The notes under the pieces were generated by a model that ran no database searches, was not told the DNA's origin, and worked only from the letters and a program-made list of their open reading frames with translations. The translations under genes and the position numbers were made by a program. Below, in pieces: positions 48,250-57,720 of a stretch of DNA of 64,000 bases; position 1 is the stretch's first letter, and the number at the start of each line of letters is the position of its first letter. This stretch comes from Prochlorococcus marinus XMU1406 (GTDB lineage: Bacteria > Cyanobacteriota > Cyanobacteriia > PCC-6307 > Cyanobiaceae): NCBI RefSeq assembly GCF_017696055.1, contig NZ_JAAORG010000001.1, forward strand, positions 124,001 through 188,000, in the 5' to 3' direction.

Positions 48250-49464
48250 TTATTTTTTAAATTTATAGTTTATTTTTTCTGTAATGCTATTTTTGTTTTT
48301 AACAATCCACTTTTCAGGCTTTTCATGTTTGGGCCAACTTTGAGAAAATTTTTTTAATAAATTTAAAGAAATTTCAATATTTTTATTATTTGTAAGTTCT
48401 CTAAATTCAACAATTACTTTAATTTTATTTCCCCATAATTTGTTAGATACTTTTGAAATATTGAATTTATTAATTGGGATATTTTCTTTCATAATGAAAT
48501 CATTTAATCTAGATTCAATTACTTCAGGGAAAACGATTTCTCCTCCGGAATTAAAGGCATTATCACTTCTTCCAAAAAAGTTTAAATATAAAGAATTATT
48601 GATTTGATTAATTTCACCTAAATCACCTGTTTGCCACCACCCATTTTTATTTTTGAAATTTTCAGTTTTTAAAGAGTTTATTATTTCGATTCCAATTCTG
48701 GCTGATTTTATCTCGATTAATCCTTGTGCGTTAATTCTTATTTTTGTATCAGGTAGTATTTCTCCAACATTTTTAAAACCCATTAAGAATTCTTTTGGTT
48801 TTAAACTCGTAACCATTGCTGCTGTTTCAGTTGCGCCGTAACAAGGTGCTAATTTTATTTTTTCTTTTATACATTGTTCCGCAGTTTCGTCTGAAATTGA
48901 AGCTCCACCTATCCAAATTAGATCAAAAATTTTTAGCCAACTAATTCCATCTTTTTTAGCTAAAAGTCTTTGTAATTGGGTAGGTACTAATGACGTAATC
49001 AAGTGTTTTTTGTTTTTTTTAGCTTTAATTGTAAAAAGTAAAAGTTCTCGAGTTTTTTTTATCAAATTCGGAGAAATATTAATATGAGCACATCCCCAAG
49101 TTTGACTTCTAAAAATTGGCATTAATCCACTTATATGGTTCAGGGGTAAAGTATTTAAAATTAAGCAGTTTTGCAATTCAAATCCTTGCTCTATTAGCCA
49201 TTGACCTGATGTAGCCGCAGATAATTTAAGATTTTCTAGATGGTGAAAACATTGTCTCGGTTTTCCAGAACTCCCACTACTGTTTAAGATAATTGCTGGC
49301 CCATTTTCATTAATTGAATCTAATACATCTTTGTCTTCATAAAATTTGTTTTTTACATAAATAATTTTATTCTCTCTAATTTTTTCAATAATTTTCTCTA
49401 CAGATTGAGTTTCGTTATTTTCAACTTCGATAGTATGAATTTTATTTTTCATAGTAGATCCCAT
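48250..49464 (-). CDS. menE: o-Succinylbenzoate-CoA ligase
   Basis: AMP-forming acyl-CoA ligase of phylloquinone synthesis, 404 residues. Seen: phosphate loop ILNSSGSSGKPRQCFH (about 76-91, in the place of TSGTTGKPK), PLNHISGLMPIFRSQTWGC, APCYGATETAAMV and the DLGEI hinge. Shorter than many ligases, as is normal for MenE. It overlaps menC by 16 nt on the same strand. Another in-frame ATG is at about 49452. Confidence 0.92.
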   Translation of the reverse strand: MGSTMKNKIHTIEVENNETQSVEKIIEKIRENKIIYVKNKFYEDKDVLDSINENGPAIILNSSGSSGKPRQCFHHLENLKLSAATSGQWLIEQGFELQNCLILNTLPLNHISGLMPIFRSQTWGCAHINISPNLIKKTRELLLFTIKAKKNKKHLITSLVPTQLQRLLAKKDGISWLKIFDLIWIGGASISDETAEQCIKEKIKLAPCYGATETAAMVTSLKPKEFLMGFKNVGEILPDTKIRINAQGLIEIKSARIGIEIINSLKTENFKNKNGWWQTGDLGEINQINNSLYLNFFGRSDNAFNSGGEIVFPEVIESRLNDFIMKENIPINKFNISKVSNKLWGNKIKVIVEFRELTNNKNIEISLNLLKKFSQSWPKHEKPEKWIVKNKNSITEKINYKFKK

Positions 49465-50414
49465 ATCTTTTTTGCTTCATTTAAAAATAGAAACGAATTA
49501 GGGAATTTATTCATTGCTAAACCAGGAACTTTTGGAGTTGGTCCTTGTAATTGTAGAGACGATAAATGATAAAGCCATCTATTCCCTATACCAGTTTCAA
49601 ATGAGGTACTTATAGATATTAAAGCTTTTTTATTTTCTAATTCTCTTAAAAGCTTAACTGGATTATTTTCTTGAGAAGGTCTTCGAATTTGCCAACCTTT
49701 CCACTCATCAATCAAAGTTGGAAATTTTAAAAGTGATTCGTCTAAGGCTATAGGGATTTTTTTGTTAAGTTCTGTCATCCCATCAATATCATCAACACAG
49801 AGAGGTTGTTCTAACCAATCTAGATTTTTGTTATTCTTCAAAATATCAGCCCATCTATTAGCTATTTCTCTTCCCCAAGAACCATTAGCATCAATTCTTA
49901 ACTTAATATTATTATCTATTTGGCTTAAAATTTCTTCTAAATTTGCTTCTTCCTGATGATTATTTTTTAATGCTACTTTCCATTTTATGGTTACTGACTT
50001 TCCAATATTAGATTGTATTTTTTTAATTTTATTTAGATCTGAAATTACATTTTCAGGATTTAATAGTATGGCTGTTTTATCAATTTCATCAAAGTAACAG
50101 TTTTCTTTAAAAATTATTTTTCCATTTATCTCAGCTAATGCAGAATTTATTGCAGATTGGATGCATGGGTGAAAAATATTGATTTGCTCAGATAAATTAA
50201 ATACTTCTACATAATCAGGGATCATATCTAGTTGTTTCGCACACTTTTTTAAGTCTTCTTTATAAAGCGGTGAAACTTCTCCAAACCCAATTTTTTTATC
50301 ATTACTTGTTAATTTAATTATCCATCCCAATTTTTTAAGGTAAGTGGTTTTAGAATTTTTTAGTTTGGTGGATAACTTAAAACTATAAGATTTTTTTTGA
50401 AATATTAAGTTCAT
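49449..50414 (-). CDS. menC: o-Succinylbenzoate synthase
   Basis: Enolase-superfamily dehydratase making OSB from SHCHC. Seen: catalytic KWK (Lys-x-Lys, about residues 145-147, in VTIKWKVAL), metal ligands Asp in RIDANGSW, Glu in WLEQPL and Asp-Glu in ALDES. The second catalytic Lys of other OSBS enzymes (IKP motif, Lys235 in E. coli) aligns with an Arg in IRRPSQ. The N-terminal capping domain is present but divergent. Length 321 is normal. Overlaps menA by 4 nt. Confidence 0.88.
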   Translation of the reverse strand: MNLIFQKKSYSFKLSTKLKNSKTTYLKKLGWIIKLTSNDKKIGFGEVSPLYKEDLKKCAKQLDMIPDYVEVFNLSEQINIFHPCIQSAINSALAEINGKIIFKENCYFDEIDKTAILLNPENVISDLNKIKKIQSNIGKSVTIKWKVALKNNHQEEANLEEILSQIDNNIKLRIDANGSWGREIANRWADILKNNKNLDWLEQPLCVDDIDGMTELNKKIPIALDESLLKFPTLIDEWKGWQIRRPSQENNPVKLLRELENKKALISISTSFETGIGNRWLYHLSSLQLQGPTPKVPGLAMNKFPNSFLFLNEAKKIWDLL

Positions 50415-51328
50415 TTATTAAGCAAGTAATTAAATATTAATCCTGTGATCAAGCCAAATCCATTAAGAGTTTGAAATTTTATTGCGATGAATTTGCAATT
50501 TTTAATTGCAAAAGGTTTTTTATATGAAGATTTTAATAAATTTATAAGTCTTATTGCTGGAGGAAAACTAATCAAATAAAGGATACAAAAAACTGGAATA
50601 AATCCAGTAACTATAGTGAATAGTTGAAAAATATATATTATAAAAATTATCCATGGCACAAATTGAGAACCTTTTTTTGCCCCTAAGCGAACTAAAGGTG
50701 AATTTTTCCCATGCTTTTTATCTTCAGAAATTTGATGAAAATGAGAACAAAATAATACAAGAGTTGTTGCCATGGAAGGTCCTGAACCAAGTAATAAAGA
50801 AACTTTCCAGGGAATATCTTCGAAGTAAATATTAGATGAATTTAACGCAATTAAGACTGCAGAGTAAGCAAAAGGTCCAAATGCAAGCCAGCATAATGGT
50901 TCTCCTAAACCTTGATAGCCAAATCTAAAAGGAGGTCCTTGATATAAGTATCCTAAGAAGCAGCTAGCTGCTACTAAAATCAAAATGTTTATACTTGTTG
51001 ATACTGAAATAATTGAAATTATTGATAAACCAACAACTAAAGATGTATATGCAATAAATGAAATTATTTTTTTATTTTTTACAAGATTTACAATTGAATG
51101 GAATTTAAATTCATCTATCCCTGTTTCTGCGTCGAATAAATCATTAGTTAGATTTTCCCAAAGTAATATCAAAATTGCAGCTAAAGTAAATGCAATTAAA
51201 TTATAAATTTTTACCTTTTCATATTGATTGAGTAAATAAGCCCCTGTTATTAAAACAGGAAGTATGGCAACAGAATAAAGAGGCCATTTTATTGCTTGTT
51301 TCCATAATTTTTTTTTATCTTCGTCCAT
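50411..51328 (-). CDS. menA: 1,4-Dihydroxy-2-naphthoate phytyltransferase
   Basis: UbiA-family membrane prenyltransferase that attaches the phytyl tail in phylloquinone synthesis, 305 residues, about eight membrane segments. Seen: first Asp-rich motif NDLFDAETGIDEF (about 61-73), second region HFHQISEDKKHGKNSPLV (about 195-212), GYLYQGPPFRFGYQGLGEP typical of MenA. First gene of menA-C-E on the minus strand; divergent from menF. Confidence 0.93.
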   Translation of the reverse strand: MDEDKKKLWKQAIKWPLYSVAILPVLITGAYLLNQYEKVKIYNLIAFTLAAILILLWENLTNDLFDAETGIDEFKFHSIVNLVKNKKIISFIAYTSLVVGLSIISIISVSTSINILILVAASCFLGYLYQGPPFRFGYQGLGEPLCWLAFGPFAYSAVLIALNSSNIYFEDIPWKVSLLLGSGPSMATTLVLFCSHFHQISEDKKHGKNSPLVRLGAKKGSQFVPWIIFIIYIFQLFTIVTGFIPVFCILYLISFPPAIRLINLLKSSYKKPFAIKNCKFIAIKFQTLNGFGLITGLIFNYLLNK

Positions 51329-51429
51329 TTTTAATTAACACACAAAATAAGATAATTATTAAACGTAGTTTATAAATTGAGTTACATTTTTTACTTTATT
51401 GCATGATTTTTAGTTATTTTCAATAAGTA

Positions 51430-52842
51430 ATGAAAAATGATTTAAACTTAACAGATTTTTTAAAAGATTTATTTTCCTCTTTCGATAAGAAAGTGGAAAA
51501 TTCTGGATTAGTAAGTATTTGTGTTGAGATTCCTTGTATTGATTTATTTCATGTATATGAATTGTTTATAAATAAATATTCGTTTTCTTCATTTTGGGAG
51601 GAATCTGATGGCATTTCATATATTGCTTTCGAGAAATGTAAATATGTTACTTTGGATGGTCCAAAAAGATTTGAATTAGCAAAAGAGTTTAATTCTGAGA
51701 ATTTTAAAAATTTAATTAACTTAACTAATGAATCTCATAATTCTGCACTTTCAAAAATAATTTATTTATTTTCTTTTTCTGAAAATTTGAATAATAAGAA
51801 TTTATCTTCAGATGTCCCAAGTTTGGAAGCTATCTTACCAAAAATATTAATTATTAAAAGTGATAAGAATTGCTGGTTAAGAATAAATGGTCATGTTGAA
51901 GGTAAATCATCATTAAGAACATTAATTGAAGAAATATGGACAATTAGAAATCAAGTTATTAATTCTGGCCCAGAATTAATAAAATTACCTGGCTTAAAAA
52001 CTAGTTTTGATTTATCTATTATTGATGATTTTTTGCACTCCTTAGAAAATTCTAATACAAATTTGAAAAAAGTAGTAAACAAAGGAATTCAATTAGTAGA
52101 GAAAGGTATACTCGAAAAGATAGTTTTAGCAAATAGGATTAAAATAAAACTTAAAAATAAATTAGATTTAGTAGCAATTTTAAAAAGATTAAAAAAGAAT
52201 CAACCAAATACATGCAGATACGTTTGGAAAAGGAATAGTAAGGATATTTTGTTTGGAGCATCTCCAGAAAAATTATTTTCTTATACTAAACCTAATTTAA
52301 CTTTGGAGGCTCTTGCTGGGACTATCTCTACTAATTCAAATTTTAAGAAACTCCTAAAAAGTACTAAAGACTTAAAAGAACATAATTATGTAATACAATA
52401 TTTGATTAAATGTTTAGAAGTTTCAAAAATAACAAACTTTAAAAAAAGTGATATCAAGGTAAATTCATTTGGAGATATTTCACATTTGCAGACACTCATT
52501 TTCTCTAAAGTTGAAAATATATGTCCTTTTGAATTGCTTAAAAATTTGCATCCATCTCCTGCTGTTTGTGGATACCCAAAAAATGCAGCATTAGATTGGA
52601 TAAACACTCTTGAGTCTTTTCCTAGAGGAAATTATGCTTCTCCAATGGGTTGGGTTGATGCATCTGGAAATGCTTCATTTCTTTTAGCAATAAGAGGTGC
52701 AAGATATATTGAAGAAAATATTGAATTTACTGCAGGTTCAGGCATAGTTTCAGGTTCTGTTATAGATAAAGAAATAGATGAGATTAAATTAAAATTTGAA
52801 TCAATAGTAAAACAAATATGTTTCGCTAAAAATCCGAGATAA
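51430..52842 (+). CDS. menF: Isochorismate synthase
   Basis: Converts chorismate to isochorismate, first step toward phylloquinone. Seen: chorismate-binding domain with [10 protein letters not shown] (about 219-228), FGASPEKLF (about 276-284), [18 protein letters not shown], and [17 protein letters not shown] near the end. Length 470. N-terminal half is divergent. Its end overlaps convergent gshB by 17 nt. Confidence 0.92.
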   Translation: MKNDLNLTDFLKDLFSSFDKKVENSGLVSICVEIPCIDLFHVYELFINKYSFSSFWEESDGISYIAFEKCKYVTLDGPKRFELAKEFNSENFKNLINLTNESHNSALSKIIYLFSFSENLNNKNLSSDVPSLEAILPKILIIKSDKNCWLRINGHVEGKSSLRTLIEEIWTIRNQVINSGPELIKLPGLKTSFDLSIIDDFLHSLENSNTNLKKVVNKGIQLVEKGILEKIVLANRIKIKLKNKLDLVAILKRLKKNQPNTCRYVWKRNSKDILFGASPEKLFSYTKPNLTLEALAGTISTNSNFKKLLKSTKDLKEHNYVIQYLIKCLEVSKITNFKKSDIKVNSFGDISHLQTLIFSKVENICPFELLKNLHPSPAVCGYPKNAALDWINTLESFPRGNYASPMGWVDASGNASFLLAIRGARYIEENIEFTAGSGIVSGSVIDKEIDEIKLKFESIVKQICFAKNPR

Positions 52843-53758
52843 TTTCTACTAATTTTTCAATAACTTCCTCTGAAACATTCTTATTGGATAAATTTTCTAT
52901 TTCTCTTAAACCTGTTGGACTGGTTACATTAATCTCGCTAAGCATTCCATTTATAACATCAATACCAACAAAAAATAAACCTTCATCTTTGAAGTGCTGA
53001 GATAACTCTGAGCAGATACTTTTTTCTTTTTCTGTAAGTAATGTAGGTTCGGCCTTCCCGCCCATTGCCAAATTACTCCTAAAATCACCTCCTTGAGGAA
53101 TTCTATTTATAGATCCAATTGCTTCACCATTTACGATAATTATTCTTTTATCACCCTCTATAACTTCAGGAATAAATTTTTGCATCATAACGGGTAATTC
53201 TTCTTGAGAAGTAATTAATTCAATGATTGATTTAATACCTGGAGATTTTTTATTTATCCTTATAACTCCTTGACCACCTTTCCCTCCAAGTGGTTTTATG
53301 ACTACTTCATTATTTATATTTGCAAAATTAATAAGATCTTTTACCTTACTCGCAACTATTGTAGGGGCCATTAAGTGGCTGTATCTCAAAGCACCTAGTT
53401 TTTCATTCCATGCTCTTAACGATGAAGGTTTGTTAATTACTTTTACTCCTTTTCTTTCGGCAACTTCTAAAAGATGGGTTGCATATAAATAAGCCTCATT
53501 TACAGGGGGATCTTTTCTCATCCAAATGCAATTAAATTCGGCTAGAGGAATGCAATTATTCTCTTTGAAAGAAATCCAAGGATTTACTTCAACTTTTACG
53601 GAAGACGCCCATACTTCATCACCTCTAGCTTCAAGGTCTTGAGGAGTACAACTCCAGATTTCAATATTTTTTTTGGATGATGCTTGCATTAAAGCAGCAG
53701 ATGAATCTTTTGAGGGATTTATATTTTTTATTGGATCTATGACGAATAGAAATTTCAT
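52826..53758 (-). CDS. gshB: Glutathione synthetase
   Basis: Joins gamma-glutamylcysteine and glycine with ATP. Seen: [19 protein letters not shown] at the start, [29 protein letters not shown] (ATP-grasp loop), [35 protein letters not shown]. Length 310 is typical. Five bases separate it from grxC upstream on the same strand. Confidence 0.97.
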   Translation of the reverse strand: MKFLFVIDPIKNINPSKDSSAALMQASSKKNIEIWSCTPQDLEARGDEVWASSVKVEVNPWISFKENNCIPLAEFNCIWMRKDPPVNEAYLYATHLLEVAERKGVKVINKPSSLRAWNEKLGALRYSHLMAPTIVASKVKDLINFANINNEVVIKPLGGKGGQGVIRINKKSPGIKSIIELITSQEELPVMMQKFIPEVIEGDKRIIIVNGEAIGSINRIPQGGDFRSNLAMGGKAEPTLLTEKEKSICSELSQHFKDEGLFFVGIDVINGMLSEINVTSPTGLREIENLSNKNVSEEVIEKLVEIISDF

Positions 53759-53763
53759 AAGAT

Positions 53764-54018
53764 CTAGTTTAATAATGCGTCTAATTTATTTTCATTTTCT
53801 AATGTGTAGAGATCATCGCATCCTCCGATACCCGCATTATCTATAAATATTTGTGGTAATGTTCTTCTACCATCTGCTCTTTCAGTCATCAATGCTCTGG
53901 CATCTTCATCGCCATCAATTTTATATTCTGTAAAATTTATATTTTTTTTCTTGAGTAGAGATTTTGCTCGAATACAGAATGGACAATATTGCCAAGTATA
54001 AATTTCAACATTAGACAT
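53764..54018 (-). CDS. grxC: Glutaredoxin 3
   Basis: Dithiol glutaredoxin, 84 residues. Seen: active site CPFC (about 12-15), the cis-Pro motif TLPQIFID, and GGCDDL glutathione-binding end. Functionally coupled with gshB downstream. Divergent from prfB. Confidence 0.97.
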   Translation of the reverse strand: MSNVEIYTWQYCPFCIRAKSLLKKKNINFTEYKIDGDEDARALMTERADGRRTLPQIFIDNAGIGGCDDLYTLENENKLDALLN

Positions 54019-54094
54019 TTTTTTAAAATAATACTTAGTTTATACTATTAAATAAAAGTGCTTGTTAGATTATAAATAACGAATAAATTCTATT

Positions 54095-55217
54095 TTGATA
54101 GATATTACGGATTTCAAAAAAGATCTTTCGGAACTAACAGAGCGCCTGGGTAATGCTCAGGATTGTCTTTGACGTTCCAAGATTAAAAGCGAAAAGGAGA
54201 GAGTTAGAGCAAATTTCTGCTCAGCCTGAATTTTGGGAGAATCAAGAAGAAGCTAAAAAACAAATGTTAATCCTTGATGATGTTAAGGCACAACTCGCAT
54301 TGTTGGATAAATGGAAAACTTTTATTTCTGATGCTAATGCTTCTCTTGAGCTTTATTCTTTAGAACCAGAGGAGGAAATGATTTTGGAATCCAAGCAGGG
54401 CCTAAAGAAATTAAGAGAGAATCTAGATAAATGGGAATTTGAAAGATTGTTATGTGGTGAATACGATAAGGAAGGAGCAGTAGTTTCTATTAATGCAGGT
54501 GCTGGTGGAACAGATGCACAGGATTGGGTAGAGATCTTATTGAGAATGTATTCAAGATGGGCTGATAATAATCAAATGAGTTTTATCATCAATGAATTAT
54601 CTCAAGGAGAAGAAGCAGGTATTAAAAGTGTAACTTTTGAAATTGATGGAAAATATGCATACGGATATTTACAACATGAAAAAGGAACTCATAGATTAGT
54701 AAGAATTTCTCCTTTCAATGCTAATGGTAAAAGACAAACCAGCTTTGCTGGGGTAGAGGTAATGCCAAAATTAGATGAAAATATTTCACTTGATATACCT
54801 GAAAAAGATTTAGAAATTACAACAAGTAGATCCGGAGGGGCTGGAGGACAAAATGTTAATAAAGTAGAAACAGCAGTAAGAATTGTTCATTTGCCTTCAG
54901 GGATTTCAGTAAGATGTACCCAAGAAAGATCTCAATTACAAAATAAAGAAAAAGCTATGTTACTTCTTAAGTCTAAACTACTAGTGATTGCTAAAGAACA
55001 ACGAGCTGCAGAAGTCGCTGATATTAAAGGTGATATTGTGGAAGCTGCATGGGGCAATCAAATAAGAAATTATGTTTTCCATCCCTATCAAATGGTAAAA
55101 GATCTCAGGACTATGCAGGAGACTAACGACTTAGATAGTGTTTTAGATGGTGGGCTTGAACCATTTATTCATGAATTATTACGTATGAATATTTCTTCTA
55201 ATGAATCTATTGAATAA
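54095..55217 (+). CDS. prfB: Peptide chain release factor 2, with programmed +1 frameshift
   Basis: Recognises UGA and UAA stops. Frame 0 runs from TTG at 54095 for 25 codons ([19 protein letters not shown] and on, ending with CTT) to an in-frame TGA (54170-54172); a +1 shift at CTT-TGA-C lets translation continue as [14 protein letters not shown] to 55217. Seen downstream: SPF discriminator ([11 protein letters not shown]) and the catalytic GGQ loop ([14 protein letters not shown]). The open frame without shift would start at 54153, which misses the conserved N-terminal helix. Length about 374. Confidence 0.95.
54159..54173 (+). promoter_or_regulatory. prfB programmed frameshift site
   Basis: AGGATTGTCTTTGAC. 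As in E. coli, CTT-TGA-C is the slippery site; AGGA four bases before CTT is the internal Shine-Dalgarno that stimulates the +1 shift. When RF2 is scarce the ribosome pauses at TGA and shifts, so RF2 controls itself. Confidence 0.9.
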
Positions 55218-55220
55218 CTA

Positions 55221-55403
55221 ATGAAAAATAAAAACGAAAATATAGAAAAAAAAGTTGCTCCTCCAAGCTTTATAAAGCTTGCTATGCGAAATATGGTAAG
55301 GAAGGGTTCAAAAAGTATTTCTCATTTTTCAATAACCTTTCTAGTTTTAATTGGGATATTAATACTTATAGCCACAATAGGTAAGCCCAATATTCCTGTA
55401 TAA
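55221..55403 (+). CDS. DUF3285 small membrane protein
   Basis: 60 residues, conserved in cyanobacteria (DUF3285), function unknown. Seen: charged N-terminus, PPSFIKLAMRNMVRKGSKS and one membrane segment (about 37-53). Three bases after prfB and six before ybeY, so part of the prfB-ybeY-dgkA-trpG run. Confidence 0.85.
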   Translation: MKNKNENIEKKVAPPSFIKLAMRNMVRKGSKSISHFSITFLVLIGILILIATIGKPNIPV

Positions 55404-55409
55404 GAATGT

Positions 55410-55949
55410 ATGACAGAAAAAATTATTTCTGAAATAAATTTAGACTTGGTTTTTAAATGTAATCAATTTTCCCAATTTTCAAATAAGTTAAAAGATTCTA
55501 AAAATAAGCTTATTTTTGAATCTATTTTTTGGGAGAAAGTTTTTTTATCTTGGATAAAAATAATATTAAAAAAAGACGATTATAAATTGTTAAATTTAAT
55601 TTTTGAAAAAAAATCTTTTTCATTAGGCTTACAGATAATATCTAATCAAGAAATTGCTTTTATGAACCAGAAGTGGATGCAAAAAAATGGACCAACTGAT
55701 GTTCTATCTTTTCCAATCATTTCTGATCAATCTCTAAATAATTTAGATCATTTAGAGTTGGGAGATATATTTATATCATTAGAGACTGCAATTGAGCAAT
55801 CTTATGAATACAAACATTCAATCTATAGAGAAATGCTCTGGTTGGCTAGTCATGGATTTTTACATCTTTTGGGATGGGAACATAATAATGATTTTGATTT
55901 AGAAAATATGTTAAATTTTCAGGAATATTTAATTAAAAAATTAGATTAA
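55410..55949 (+). CDS. ybeY: Endoribonuclease YbeY
   Basis: Metalloprotein for 16S rRNA 3'-end maturation and ribosome quality. Seen: the zinc site [11 protein letters not shown] (His-x3-His-x5-His, about 149-159) and PTDVLSFP (about 98-105). Length 179. Six bases before dgkA on the same strand. Confidence 0.95.
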   Translation: MTEKIISEINLDLVFKCNQFSQFSNKLKDSKNKLIFESIFWEKVFLSWIKIILKKDDYKLLNLIFEKKSFSLGLQIISNQEIAFMNQKWMQKNGPTDVLSFPIISDQSLNNLDHLELGDIFISLETAIEQSYEYKHSIYREMLWLASHGFLHLLGWEHNNDFDLENMLNFQEYLIKKLD

Positions 55950-55955
55950 AAATAT

Positions 55956-56375
55956 ATGGAAAAAAAAATAAACTCTTTAAAAAATAGAATAGAATCATAC
56001 AAAACTTCTAGTAATCTATTAAAAAGTTTTAAGTATGCTTTTAGTGGAATTAGTTACGTATTAAAAACTTCAAGAAATTTTAAAATTCAATTAATTTTTG
56101 CAGTTACAAGTTTAATGATTGGTTTTTTACTGCAAATTAGTCAAAGAAATTATGTAATTTTGATTGCCACAATTATGTCTGTTTTAATATTAGAAATTTT
56201 AAACACATCTATTGAATCAATAGTTGATTTAGTAGTGAAAAAAGAATTTAGTAATTTGGCTAAAATTTCAAAAGATACTTCTGCAGGAGCAGTCTTATTA
56301 GCTTCCATTAATTCTGTTATTATTGCTGTATATATCTTTGTTCCTAAAATAAAGTTGTTATTTGAATCCATATAA
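55956..56375 (+). CDS. dgkA: Diacylglycerol kinase, prokaryotic type
   Basis: Integral membrane kinase, 139 residues, three membrane segments. Seen: SFKYAFSGISYVLKTSRNFKIQL and EILNTSIESIVDLV (catalytic Glu and Asp residues). Could also be undecaprenol kinase. Located between ybeY and trpG with very short gaps. Confidence 0.92.
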   Translation: MEKKINSLKNRIESYKTSSNLLKSFKYAFSGISYVLKTSRNFKIQLIFAVTSLMIGFLLQISQRNYVILIATIMSVLILEILNTSIESIVDLVVKKEFSNLAKISKDTSAGAVLLASINSVIIAVYIFVPKIKLLFESI

Positions 56376-56377
56376 AT

Positions 56378-56974
56378 ATGTTTCTTGTTATTGATAATTA
56401 CGATAGTTTTACATATAACCTTGTTCAATATTTAGGAGAACTTTCTGTTGAGCATGAAATAACTAGAGAATTAATAGTTAAAAGAAATGATGAAATTACT
56501 TTAGAAGAAATTATCAAACTAAATCCTAGTGGCATCCTATTATCTCCAGGTCCTGGCAATCCAGATCAATCTGGAATTTGTCTGCCAATACTAAAAAAAT
56601 TATCTAAAAATATTCCTACATTAGGAGTTTGTTTAGGGCATCAAGCTTTGGCCCAAGCTTTTGGAGGTAAGGTTGTAGTTGGGAAAGAACTTATGCATGG
56701 TAAAACATCCAAAATATTTCATAATCAAAAAGGTTTGTTTAAAGATATCGAGACTCCATTTGTGGCGACTAGATATCATAGTCTTATAGTTGATTCAAGT
56801 TCATTACCATCTTGTTTCGATATAACTGCGACTTTAGAAGACTCAACTATTATGGCTATTTCTCACAAAGAATATAAACATTTAAATGGTGTACAGTTTC
56901 ATCCTGAAAGTGTATTGACACAATTTGGTCATAAATTAATTAGTAATTTTCTAAAAATGGCTGAACAAAAGTAA
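56378..56974 (+). CDS. trpG: Anthranilate synthase component II (glutamine amidotransferase)
   Basis: Releases ammonia from glutamine for anthranilate (and perhaps aminobenzoate) synthesis. Seen: IDNYDSFTYNLVQYLGEL (4-21), LSPGPGNPDQSG (about 54-65), catalytic Cys in GVCLGHQALAQAFGG (about 85-89) and His-Glu in QFHPESVLTQ. Length 198. It may serve both trp and pab pathways, as in many bacteria. Two bases after dgkA. Confidence 0.95.
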   Translation: MFLVIDNYDSFTYNLVQYLGELSVEHEITRELIVKRNDEITLEEIIKLNPSGILLSPGPGNPDQSGICLPILKKLSKNIPTLGVCLGHQALAQAFGGKVVVGKELMHGKTSKIFHNQKGLFKDIETPFVATRYHSLIVDSSSLPSCFDITATLEDSTIMAISHKEYKHLNGVQFHPESVLTQFGHKLISNFLKMAEQK

Positions 56975-56994
56975 AATACAAAAAAATTAATATT

Positions 56995-57720
56995 ATGATT
57001 TCTAAAATTAAAAACATTTTCTTTTTTATATTATTTATCTCTCTCTTACCTACCCCATTATTGGCTAGGAATTTATTAATAAAAAGTCTGGGACATAGTA
57101 GTTTTTTAATTAATAGTACAGAAAAATCGATTCTTATAAATCCCTTTAAAGCAATAGGTTGTGCAAGCAATTTAAAGGAGCCAAAAGAAGTCAATGCCGA
57201 TTTTATTTTGGCTAGTTCTAGGCTTCCAGATGAAGGATATAACCCTAATGATCAATTAATGTTTGTTGAACCCGGAATCTATCAATTTGAGGATATTTTA
57301 TTGAATGGAATTTCCGTCCCACATGACAGAGTGGATGGAAGAAGATTTGGTATGGCAACTGTTTGGAGTTGGGAGCAGAATGATCTTAAAATTGTTCATA
57401 TGGGAGGCGCTGCTGGTGATATTGATATTAATAGTCAAATTATTTTGTCTCGCCCAGATATCTTATTTATTTCAATTGGAGGAGGAATAAAATCTTATGA
57501 TGGGCAAGAGGCTTCAAGAATAGTTAAGCTTCTAAAACCTAAGGTAGTTATTCCTGTTCACTTTGCTCGTGGCAAAAAAATTAATAAAGAATGTGATTTC
57601 TCAAATGCTGATTTATTTATCGAAAATATGAAAGATTTTAAAGTAAAATATGTTGGAAAAGATTTTAAAATAAAACCTAAAAGAATCGATCAAAATACAA
57701 TTTATATTTTTGGTAATTAA
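56995..57720 (+). CDS. Secreted metallo-beta-lactamase-fold protein (UlaG-like)
   Basis: 241 residues. N-terminal signal peptide (IFFFILFISLLPTPLLA, about 9-25). Seen: LGHSSFLINS (about 32-41), SVPHDRVDGRR, IVHMGGAAGD (about 133-142) and VVIPVHFARG. It lacks the THxHxDH motif of classic lactamases; instead the H-D residues fit the UlaG group. Substrate unknown. Its end overlaps convergent hisC-like by 4 nt. Confidence 0.78.
   Translation: MISKIKNIFFFILFISLLPTPLLARNLLIKSLGHSSFLINSTEKSILINPFKAIGCASNLKEPKEVNADFILASSRLPDEGYNPNDQLMFVEPGIYQFEDILLNGISVPHDRVDGRRFGMATVWSWEQNDLKIVHMGGAAGDIDINSQIILSRPDILFISIGGGIKSYDGQEASRIVKLLKPKVVIPVHFARGKKINKECDFSNADLFIENMKDFKVKYVGKDFKIKPKRIDQNTIYIFGN

Noticed and set aside
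54153-54170. prfB start at 54153
   Set aside because: It would drop the conserved N-terminal helix and ignore the CTT-TGA-C shift.
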